From contig DNHK01000438.1 of the NCBI GenBank assembly GCA_003485905.1, positions 1 to 5,603 on the forward strand: a DNA stretch of 5,603 nucleotides, written 5' to 3'. The first letter of the stretch is position 1; each line of letters starts with the position of its first letter. Source of the DNA: Gammaproteobacteria bacterium (lineage in GTDB: Bacteria > Pseudomonadota > Gammaproteobacteria > Arenicellales > Arenicellaceae). Position numbers and translations under genes: made by a program. Positions 1 through 5,603 of the stretch are shown in pieces. The notes under the pieces were generated by a model, which was not told the origin of the DNA, did no database searches, and saw nothing but the letters and a program-made list of their open reading frames with translations.

Positions 1-2603
1 GATTGCAACTGTTCAAAAGTTCCGGCGTATTCGACCCAGTAACCCGGTGGAATATTGACTTGTTGTTCGATAGCTAGTTGGACGTCATTTACGAAAGAAC
101 CTAGGTCTCGACCACGAACATTAGAGGTGACAACTACCCGTCGCTTGCCATTTTCGCGGGGCACTTGATTGTAGCCAATCACTAATTGGAGATCTGCGAC
201 CTCGCGCAATGGAACATATCCGCCATCGCTTAGTGGTACAGGAATGCTGCCCAATTGATCGGGGTCTGAGCGTAACTGTTCGGGCAGTCGAACTACGATA
301 TCTGCGCGGCGGTCGCCTTCATAAAACTGTCCTGTAACAACGCCTCCAATTGCCATCGCGACTACGTCCTGTAAATCAACGATTGTTAAGCCATGCCGTG
401 CTAGCGCTTCTCGTTTTGGTTCTACTGTCATGACTGGTAACCCTGTGGCCTGTTCCACCGCAAGGTCGGCAGCGTTTGGAACGCTAGCAATAGCTTGCTC
501 AACCTCGTTGCCAAGGCGAATGAGCTCATCAAAATTATCACCAAATATCTTTACCGCGAGCTCAGACCGTACGCCAGCAATCAGTTCATTAAAACGCATT
601 TGGATAGGCTGCAGAAATTCGTAGCGGTTTCCTGGAACAGGCGTTACGAGTGATTCTAAATCAGCAACAATTGTGGTTTTTAGCTTGTTCGGGTTAGGCC
701 ACTCGTCACGCGGTTTAAGGATAATAAAATTATCCGCAACACTTGGTGGCATAGGGTCAGTGGCTACCTCGGCACTACCGATTTTGGTAAACACTCGCTC
801 GACTTCGGGCATCTCCATTATTTTGGCTTCCAATTGCTCTTGCAGCTCGATGGCTTGTGTCAGCGACGTACCTGGAATGCGCAGCGCGTGCATGGCGATA
901 TCACCTTCATCGAGGTTTGGAATAAATTCAGTACCTAGACGGGTCGCATATAATCCAGTAATAATCACCAGCAAGGAGGCTAGAATTACGGTTAGCCATT
1001 GAAATCGCAATGCCGCAGAGAGTGCGGGCCGGTAAGCTTTGCGTGCGCCATCCAAAATTCGATTAGGTTTCTCGTGAACTGGTTTTTTGAATAAAATCGC
1101 TACGCCGGCTGGCACGAATGTCACGGACAGTATCATCGCGCTGATCAATGCGATAACCACAGTCGTTGCCATTGGGTGAAACATTTTTCCTTCTACACCC
1201 GTTAGCGCAAAAATCGGTATGTAAACAGCGGTAATAATGCAAACACCAAAAAGGGCAGGACGTATCACTTCACGCGTAGCATCGAGTACGACAGCGAGCC
1301 GTTCATTTAATGCCTGCCTGCCGTTTTGGCCGGACTGACTGAGTCGTCGCAGGCAATTCTCGACAATAATTACAGCACCATCCACGATAAGGCCGAAATC
1401 AAGTGCCCCGAGGCTCATCAGGTTTGCGCTAACGCCATTGTGCACCATGCCAGTGATAGTCATCAACATTGCAAGTGGAATAACCGCAGCCGTTAGCAAG
1501 GCGGCCCGTATGTTGCCTAGCAAAAGAAGTAGAACGACGATAACCAATAGTGCACCTTCTATAAGGTTTTTCTGTACCGTAACTAGCGTTTTGTCTACTA
1601 ACTCCGTGCGGTTGTAAACAGCGGTTGCTGAAATACCCGGCGGTAAACTCGGGCCAATTTCTACAAGTTTTTCTGCAATCGCATTTGCAACCACGCGGCT
1701 ATTTTCGCCGATTAACATGAACACAGTGCTCATGACGACTTCGTGCCCATTTTGGGTTGATGCTCCTGCGCGTAATTCCTTTCCTAACCCGACACTTGCT
1801 ACATCTGAAATTCGTACGGGAACCCCATTTTCCGAGCGAACGACAAGTTGTTCTAAATCTTCGAGTCCGCTTGCCTGCCCGGGTACACGCATCAGCCATT
1901 GTGCGCCGTTAACCTCAATAAACCCGGCACCGCGATTACTGTTGTTTGCACGTAACGTATTGATAACGTCTTTAAAAGATAAGCCAAAAGACAACAGTTT
2001 TGTCGGATCTACCGCTATCAAAATTTCTTTCTTATATCCTCCGACCGGATTGACCTCAACGACTCCAGGAACACGCAGTAATTGCGGTCGCACAATCCAG
2101 TCATGAGCTGAACGTAAATCGGTTGGCGTGATGACGGACCCATCTGAATTTAGAGCGCCCGGTTCAGCATCCACTGTGAACATGAAAATTTCACCTAACC
2201 CTGTGGTGATCGGGCCGAGTCCTGGTTCAATATTCGGAGGTAAATTTGCTTTCGCTGCTCCTAGTCGTTCGGTAACCAGCTGGCGGGCAAAATATATGTC
2301 CGTACCTTCTTCAAAAACAATTGTGACCTGTGATTGGCCGTAGCGTGATATTGAACGCGTGCTTTCGAGACGAGGCAGGCCAGCCATCGCATTCTCCAGT
2401 GGAAAACTTATCCGCTGCTCAACCTCAAGGGGTGTATAGCCGGGCGATGGTGTATTGATTACTACTTGAACGTTGGTGATGTCCGGGACTGCGTCAATGG
2501 GTAATCTAGAAAAGTTCCAGATACCCAACCCCGCAAAAAGGCAGACAAGGACTATTACCAGCGCGCTACGGGAGATCGATAATTTTAGAATTTTTTCGAG
2601 CAT
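1..2603 (-). CDS. czcA: CzcA-type heavy-metal RND efflux pump, inner-membrane subunit (3' end outside window)
   Basis: Proton-driven inner-membrane pump of the HME-RND family; it should export divalent cations (Zn, Co or Cd) through CzcB and CzcC. I translated the minus strand from ATG at 2603 and found 867 codons with no stop before the window edge. Visible layout: TM1 about residues 12-30; first periplasmic porter domain about 33-335; TM2-TM6 about 345-505; TM7 about 535-555; second periplasmic domain from about 560. The sequence breaks off at GTFEQLQ, about where TM8 should begin, so roughly 170-180 residues are missing against a usual 1040-1060. TM4 carries DFGLIVDGAVIIVEN (402-416), the divalent-metal signature with D402, D408 and E415, the positions known for proton relay in Cupriavidus CzcA. 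Other family blocks are GLGEIFMFTV (135-144), EFIPNLDEGD (559-568) and QPIQMRFNELI (665-675). The start lies 14 bases after the czcB stop, behind a modest GAGAG Shine-Dalgarno at 2611-2615. Exact metal preference cannot be read from the sequence. Confidence 0.96.
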   Translation of the reverse strand, partial: MLEKILKLSISRSALVIVLVCLFAGLGIWNFSRLPIDAVPDITNVQVVINTPSPGYTPLEVEQRISFPLENAMAGLPRLESTRSISRYGQSQVTIVFEEGTDIYFARQLVTERLGAAKANLPPNIEPGLGPITTGLGEIFMFTVDAEPGALNSDGSVITPTDLRSAHDWIVRPQLLRVPGVVEVNPVGGYKKEILIAVDPTKLLSFGLSFKDVINTLRANNSNRGAGFIEVNGAQWLMRVPGQASGLEDLEQLVVRSENGVPVRISDVASVGLGKELRAGASTQNGHEVVMSTVFMLIGENSRVVANAIAEKLVEIGPSLPPGISATAVYNRTELVDKTLVTVQKNLIEGALLVIVVLLLLLGNIRAALLTAAVIPLAMLMTITGMVHNGVSANLMSLGALDFGLIVDGAVIIVENCLRRLSQSGQNGRQALNERLAVVLDATREVIRPALFGVCIITAVYIPIFALTGVEGKMFHPMATTVVIALISAMILSVTFVPAGVAILFKKPVHEKPNRILDGARKAYRPALSAALRFQWLTVILASLLVIITGLYATRLGTEFIPNLDEGDIAMHALRIPGTSLTQAIELQEQLEAKIMEMPEVERVFTKIGSAEVATDPMPPSVADNFIILKPRDEWPNPNKLKTTIVADLESLVTPVPGNRYEFLQPIQMRFNELIAGVRSELAVKIFGDNFDELIRLGNEVEQAIASVPNAADLAVEQATGLPVMTVEPKREALARHGLTIVDLQDVVAMAIGGVVTGQFYEGDRRADIVVRLPEQLRSDPDQLGSIPVPLSDGGYVPLREVADLQLVIGYNQVPRENGKRRVVVTSNVRGRDLGSFVNDVQLAIEQQVNIPPGYWVEYAGTFEQLQ

Positions 2604-2617
2604 GATTTATCTCTCAC

Positions 2618-3841
2618 TCAGTGGTCGTGTGCGGCGCCGGATTTTTCGATATCAGCTTTGATCACGTAACTATTCTCCGTCACGTACACAGTGCCAGGTT
2701 CCAGACCACCAAGTACTTCGACCCATTCACCGGCCTGTCTCCCCAGTTCCAACATCCTCACCTCGTACTCCTCACCCACTTGCGCGTAGACGACTGTGAA
2801 ATCGCGAAAGCTTTGCAGCCCACTTCTTTTGACCGCTAGTGGTACGGTGTTTTCCGCAACCTTGATTGTGGCCGTGACGTAGGTGCCGGGCATCAATAGC
2901 CCGTCTTCATTGTTGAGCGTGGTTCTGGCCATCACCGATTGGTTGGTCTCCGTGAGTACATTGATATTTGAAATGGTACTTTCGATTGAGGCTCCTCCCG
3001 CTGCGGGAGAAACACTCACGGCTGCACCGATATTTACCTGAGATCGATTGCTGGGAAATACCGCAAGATCGGCCCACACTGACGAAACATCGACTATGGT
3101 GAACAAACGCCGTCCACCGGTTTGTTCATCTGCATGCGCTGCTTGCTCGGTGATAACGCCAGCAATTGGCGCGGTTATTGAGTATGCACGAAGGCTGTCG
3201 TTGCTTTCTATGGTTGCCAAGGTATCACCTTTTTGCACCGACTCTCCGAGCGATACATTGACCGTTTGGATTTCTCCCTCAAAACGCGCGCTGACTTCCC
3301 GGACAAGCTGTTCATTGGGTAAAATATGTCCGTAAACGCTAACGGTCTCTTCGATAAGGGCCGGTCCAGCGATCATTGTTTCGATGCCAAACGCTGCTGC
3401 TGTCTGTTGGTCAATTCTGGTGCGGCCTTCCAGGTTTTCGTATTCCCAACGGTAATTCTTACCGCCGTAAGTCGCTTCAATCGATACTACAAATGAATGC
3501 GGCTCATACACGAGAGCATCCCCCCGCAGGAAGTCACCTTGGGGGAGGAAGCCAATGTCGTCAACTAGATCGCCCAATCGAGTCAACATCACGCGAAGAT
3601 CGACGCTGTTTGGATCTAACAATTGACCTGCGCTGGTCGCCCACGCGCGGAACTCGGGTGGCACTCCTGTCTCGTATATTGCTAGCTCGAGGCTAAAATC
3701 ACCATCAGATAGCAATTGGCCATTGTGAGGACCTCTTGCTAGAGTCTCTTCTGCTGCTGAAATTTGTAGATTATTATTTCCACATGCAGCGAGCGTTGCG
3801 ACAAGTATTAGTGTCCATAAAAAGCGTTTAAATATAGTCAT
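2618..3841 (-). CDS. czcB: CzcB-type periplasmic adaptor (membrane fusion) lipoprotein of an RND metal efflux pump
   Basis: Periplasmic adaptor that joins the CzcA pump to the CzcC channel; 407 residues. A GTG at 3853 overlaps the czcC stop and is also open, but has no Shine-Dalgarno. I chose ATG at 3841 because GAGG (3848-3851) sits 6 bases upstream and because it puts a typical signal peptide at the N-terminus: positive KR at 5-6, hydrophobic core, then lipobox LAAC with C20, so a lipoprotein. Residues 37-70 (GPHNGQLLSDGDFSLEL onward to PPEFRAWAT) and on to about 135 form an N-terminal extension that I recall in CzcB-like adaptors. The biotinyl-lipoyl-like core follows: first half about 182-211, second half about 220-244 (YSITAPIAGVITEQ). 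Only about 8 residues join the halves, so the usual coiled-coil hairpin is missing. A beta-barrel domain (about 255-330) and a membrane-proximal domain (about 335-395) complete the adaptor fold. The C-terminus ends in AAHDH, a possible metal-binding tail. Substrate is inferred from the neighbours. Confidence 0.93.
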   Translation of the reverse strand: MTIFKRFLWTLILVATLAACGNNNLQISAAEETLARGPHNGQLLSDGDFSLELAIYETGVPPEFRAWATSAGQLLDPNSVDLRVMLTRLGDLVDDIGFLPQGDFLRGDALVYEPHSFVVSIEATYGGKNYRWEYENLEGRTRIDQQTAAAFGIETMIAGPALIEETVSVYGHILPNEQLVREVSARFEGEIQTVNVSLGESVQKGDTLATIESNDSLRAYSITAPIAGVITEQAAHADEQTGGRRLFTIVDVSSVWADLAVFPSNRSQVNIGAAVSVSPAAGGASIESTISNINVLTETNQSVMARTTLNNEDGLLMPGTYVTATIKVAENTVPLAVKRSGLQSFRDFTVVYAQVGEEYEVRMLELGRQAGEWVEVLGGLEPGTVYVTENSYVIKADIEKSGAAHDH

Positions 3842-3847
3842 AGTTAA

Positions 3848-3851
3848 CCTC
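3848..3851 (-). promoter_or_regulatory. Shine-Dalgarno of czcB, which decides its start
   Basis: GAGG on the minus strand, 6 bases before ATG at 3841. It overlaps the czcC stop codon (TGA, 3850-3852) by two bases, so ribosomes ending czcC finish on the czcB ribosome binding site. This favours the ATG at 3841 over the GTG at 3853, which has no such site ahead of it. Confidence 0.8.
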
Positions 3852-5130
3852 ACTGAATGGGTGCCGGGAGCGCAAAGCGCTCACCGGTTAGACGTTCAAT
3901 TTCAATAACAATACGATGCGCATCGACGCTTGCCTCAAGCAAGTCGTTATTTGCTTTCAACAATTCGGCTTGCACCAAACTCCACTCCAAGTAGCTGTAT
4001 CGTCCGAGTTCGTAGGCTCTTTGGGTATCTGCCAGTGCGCTTTCGAGACGAGGTACTACGTCTTCGCTTAGTCGCTTGTTGAGATGCAAGCTATGCAGAA
4101 ACTCTTGGTATAGCACGTACAACGAAGTCTCAACGCGAATACGTGCTGCGTTAGTTTCTGCCTCGGTGCTGGAAAGATTGGCGCGCGCTTCTGAAATTTG
4201 TCCCTGATTTCGATTTCGCACTGTCAGCGGAATCGAAATTCCACCAACCAGAGCTATATCGTTCGTGTCGCCAAATCGGCGTAGCCCTGTATAGACTCGC
4301 CAGTTTGGTTTGGCTCTTGCCTGCACAAGCTCAAGCTCAGTTTCGTACAGTCTTTGTTGCGACATAAATCGAGCCAATTCAGGGTTCCTCTTTACGTTAA
4401 CCAGTAGCGTTTCAAATGTTTCAGCAACCGGTAGCAAACTTAGATCGCCGTTGACTGAATTAAAGTCTGGTTGAGTTTGTCCCCACTGTGCGGCGAGTCG
4501 TCGATACGCAGACAAGAGCTCATGTTCGTAGTCTTCTTCAACTAATTCAGTTCGTGCTAACTCGGCTTCCGCTCGGGCGAGATCGGCTTCCGGAGCGCGA
4601 CCGGCGGCGACCCTAACTCCGACGGCCGCGACTGTATTTTGTGCCTGGCTTACGGCTTCCGCACTGTTTATTAACCGACCCTGATAAGCCAAACAGATAA
4701 GGAATAGACGTGCCGTTTGGGCTGCAACATCAAGTCGCATAATTTCGGCATCAACCGTTCTGAGTGAGACGTTGGCATTTGCTGCTTCGATACGGCGTTG
4801 CCGCTTGCCCCTTTCTAGCATCCAAGCAAGTGTAATAGTTGTTTGCGCACGCTCCACACCACTAAATTCATCAGTTCCAAGCGCATCCTCGATCACCACA
4901 GAAAGTTCTGGATTGGGCGCAAGGCCAGCTTGTTGCAACATGCCTTCAGCGGCTTCAATCTGATAGCCAAGAACTGACAACTCCGGATTCTTTGCGACCG
5001 TCCTAGCAATCGCTTCAGATAAATCAATTGCTACTTGATTCTCCGGTGGTTCATTTTGCGCATGAACGGGTAAACATATAATTGATAAGCACAGACCTAT
5101 GCCTAAGCTGTGCATAATTCGACAGGACAT
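3850..5130 (-). CDS. czcC: CzcC-type outer-membrane channel (OEP/TolC superfamily) of an RND metal efflux pump
   Basis: Outer-membrane factor that forms the exit duct of the metal pump; 426 residues, normal for CzcC. Residues 1-24 are a Sec signal peptide with core GIGLCLSIICL and likely cleavage after PVHA, before Q25. C19 lacks a proper lipobox (Ile at -1), so this looks like a soluble-type signal and not a lipoprotein. The mature part shows the two repeats of the outer-membrane efflux family: the first includes QAGLAPNPELS (67-77), followed by long amphipathic helices rich in Ala, Glu and Arg (about 115-215); the second includes GGISIPLTVRNRNQGQISEA (296-315), helical stretches about 315-405, YELGRYSYLEW (373-383) and IERLTGERF near the C-terminus. 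The ATG at 5130 has GAGG (5138-5141) 7 bases upstream. The gene leads the czcCBA block; its TGA partly overlaps the Shine-Dalgarno of czcB, so translation of the two is probably coupled. Family assignment is firm; the metal is inferred from the partner pump. Confidence 0.94.
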   Translation of the reverse strand: MSCRIMHSLGIGLCLSIICLPVHAQNEPPENQVAIDLSEAIARTVAKNPELSVLGYQIEAAEGMLQQAGLAPNPELSVVIEDALGTDEFSGVERAQTTITLAWMLERGKRQRRIEAANANVSLRTVDAEIMRLDVAAQTARLFLICLAYQGRLINSAEAVSQAQNTVAAVGVRVAAGRAPEADLARAEAELARTELVEEDYEHELLSAYRRLAAQWGQTQPDFNSVNGDLSLLPVAETFETLLVNVKRNPELARFMSQQRLYETELELVQARAKPNWRVYTGLRRFGDTNDIALVGGISIPLTVRNRNQGQISEARANLSSTEAETNAARIRVETSLYVLYQEFLHSLHLNKRLSEDVVPRLESALADTQRAYELGRYSYLEWSLVQAELLKANNDLLEASVDAHRIVIEIERLTGERFALPAPIQ

Positions 5131-5137
5131 AAAACGA

Positions 5138-5141
5138 CCTC
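5138..5141 (-). promoter_or_regulatory. Shine-Dalgarno of czcC
   Basis: GAGG on the minus strand, 7 bases before ATG at 5130. It lies 7 bases downstream of the inverted repeat at 5149-5173, so a hairpin there would sit next to the ribosome binding site without covering it. Confidence 0.75.
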
Positions 5142-5148
5142 ATATCAA

Positions 5149-5173
5149 TATTGCTTCCTTATGGATAGCAATA
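5149..5173. repeat. inverted repeat (bulged hairpin) just upstream of czcC
   Basis: On the plus strand, TATTGCTTCC (5149-5158) and GGATAGCAATA (5163-5173) are complementary over 10 pairs with one unpaired T at 5166 and a 4-base loop TTAT. In the czcC-sense RNA this would be a stable hairpin just before the ribosome binding site. It could instead be an operator palindrome, an RNA processing signal or chance. There is no U-run after it, so it is not a standard terminator. Confidence 0.55.
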
Positions 5174-5188
5174 CACGAGCTGAAATTC

Positions 5189-5205
5189 GCACCAGAACCT
5201 GGTGC
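5189..5205. repeat. perfect 7-bp inverted repeat in the spacer before czcC
   Basis: GCACCAG (5189-5195), loop AAC, CTGGTGC (5199-5205): a perfect, GC-rich stem. In the minus-strand transcript it is followed by GAATTTCAG and not a U-tract; in the plus direction it is followed by TTGAGTG. It therefore does not look like an intrinsic terminator in either direction. It may act as an operator, or as a stem that protects or attenuates the czcCBA part of the message. Confidence 0.6.
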
Positions 5206-5210
5206 TTGAG

Positions 5211-5226
5211 TGAGTCTAAAGACTCA
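5211..5226. repeat. inverted repeat straddling the stop codon of the upstream small gene
   Basis: TGAGTC (5211-5216), loop TAAA, GACTCA (5221-5226), a perfect 6-bp stem; the TAG stop of the small gene (5216-5218) falls across the stem-loop junction. CTTGAG at 5205-5210 can alternatively pair with CTCAAG at 5223-5228, so competing folds are possible. It lies 5 bases from the repeat at 5189-5205. Confidence 0.45.
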
Positions 5227-5603
5227 AGAGGCGTGGATTATGGGGTGGCGCGCGAAGTTGAGGCCACCGATGTTCGCGGTGACGGTCAGCCTGGGAATGC
5301 AGGTAAATTGAAGAATAATTATAGATCGACTTGGTGGCAACGAACAAATTGAACCCAGCCAAAATGGAAAAATCCAAAACTTTTGATGCGCCGAGAGCCA
5401 GATCAAAGATAAAAACGTCTTTATCAGCGGTATAGTCGTGGTCATCAAGATGGTTTTGGTCATCTGGAGTGTCATCATCAAGATTGCTAAAATCGTGTAA
5501 ATGGATGCCTTTAGGTGTTCCATCGTAACCATGCTCATCGACATGAGTATGAAGCCCGCTCATTTGGAAGCCCAACAAGCAAACGCAGGCTATCAGCGAG
5601 ATA
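5216..5603 (-). CDS. small His/Asp-rich membrane or periplasmic protein upstream of czcCBA (5' end outside window)
   Basis: Not recognised as a named family member. The frame is open from the window edge to TAG at 5216-5218, giving 128 visible residues. It begins inside a hydrophobic run, ISLIACVCLLGFQMSGL (1-17), which looks like the core of a signal peptide or membrane helix; the true start with its positive residues should lie beyond 5603. The internal TTG at 5578 or ATG at 5563 would cut this helix, so I reject both as starts. Residues 18-62 hold 7 His and 13 Asp (HTHVDEH, IHLHD, NHLDDHD), a likely site for divalent metals. A second hydrophobic run follows (about 76-90, LDFSILAGFNLFVAT), then a basic tail with REHRWPQLRAPPHNP (109-123). 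Short proteins with a His-rich segment and an RPPLRAPP-like tail occur beside metal RND operons as I recall, and CzcI occupies this position in Cupriavidus czcNICBA. A role in metal binding or sensing for the pump is inference. The overlapping frame at 5224-5544 codes a Met/Ile/Thr-rich chain and is less credible. Confidence 0.7.
   Translation of the reverse strand, partial: ISLIACVCLLGFQMSGLHTHVDEHGYDGTPKGIHLHDFSNLDDDTPDDQNHLDDHDYTADKDVFIFDLALGASKVLDFSILAGFNLFVATKSIYNYSSIYLHSQADRHREHRWPQLRAPPHNPRLLSL

Noticed and set aside
1717..2106. Plus-strand open frame of 129 codons, with other plus-strand frames at 673-1002, 3048-3335 and 3376-3696
   Set aside because: All lie antisense to well-conserved pump or adaptor genes, have Ser/Thr/Pro-rich composition typical of shadow frames, and show no domain or motif.
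1..2603. Frameshift or pseudogene in czcA
   Set aside because: Manual translation reads 867 codons without a stop and all conserved blocks are in one frame; the missing C-terminus is due to the window edge only.
3851..3853. GTG start for czcB overlapping the czcC stop as GTGA
   Set aside because: No Shine-Dalgarno ahead of it, while the ATG four codons later has a well-placed GAGG and a standard signal peptide.
5138..5175. Possible promoter TTGCTA, 17-base gap, TTGATA on the minus strand before czcC
   Set aside because: The -10 match is poor and the whole element lies within or beside the inverted repeat at 5149-5173; an internal promoter is possible but not supported.
5189..5205. Intrinsic terminator between the small gene and czcC
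   Set aside because: The stem is good but no T-run follows in either direction.
5224..5544. Overlapping minus-strand frame coding a 106-residue Met/Ile/Thr-rich hydrophobic chain
   Set aside because: It lies in another frame of the His/Asp-rich gene; GAT/CAT-rich codons read out of frame give ATG/ATC/ATT, which explains the Met/Ile bias. The other frame has a signal-like N-terminus and a recognisable tail.

Overview
The window holds most of one minus-strand heavy-metal efflux operon. It encodes a tripartite HME-RND exporter of the CzcCBA type (cobalt-zinc-cadmium), preceded by a short His/Asp-rich membrane or periplasmic protein. Transcription runs from high to low coordinates. Both ends are cut: the first gene begins beyond base 5603 and the pump gene czcA runs off base 1.

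Layout in transcription order: (i) 5603-5216, the 3' part of a small gene whose product has a hydrophobic N-terminal stretch, a His/Asp-rich segment, a second hydrophobic stretch and a basic, proline-rich tail; (ii) 5215-5131, an 85-base spacer carrying compact inverted repeats, one of which (5211-5226) straddles the upstream stop codon; (iii) 5130-3850, czcC, the outer-membrane channel; (iv) 3841-2618, czcB, a lipoprotein periplasmic adaptor; (v) 2603-1, czcA, the proton-driven inner-membrane pump, 867 residues visible. The spacers are 8 bases (czcC-czcB) and 14 bases (czcB-czcA), so co-transcription and translational coupling are likely. No stretch over 300 bases lacks a gene, and the plus strand shows no gene I would defend.

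The proteins are expected to work together. CzcA takes divalent cations from the periplasm or cytoplasm using proton import. CzcB bridges pump and channel, and CzcC releases the metal outside the cell. The upstream His/Asp-rich protein sits where czcI sits in the Cupriavidus czcNICBA cluster and may bind or sense the same metals; that is inference from position and composition.

The host is a Gram-negative bacterium, because an outer-membrane channel and an RND pump are present. Moderate GC content and the protein style suggest a proteobacterium, perhaps a gammaproteobacterium, but no marker gene allows a firm assignment. The pump itself is a well-known system. The less ordinary points are the small upstream protein, an adaptor that appears to lack the usual alpha-helical hairpin, and the structured spacer ahead of czcC.
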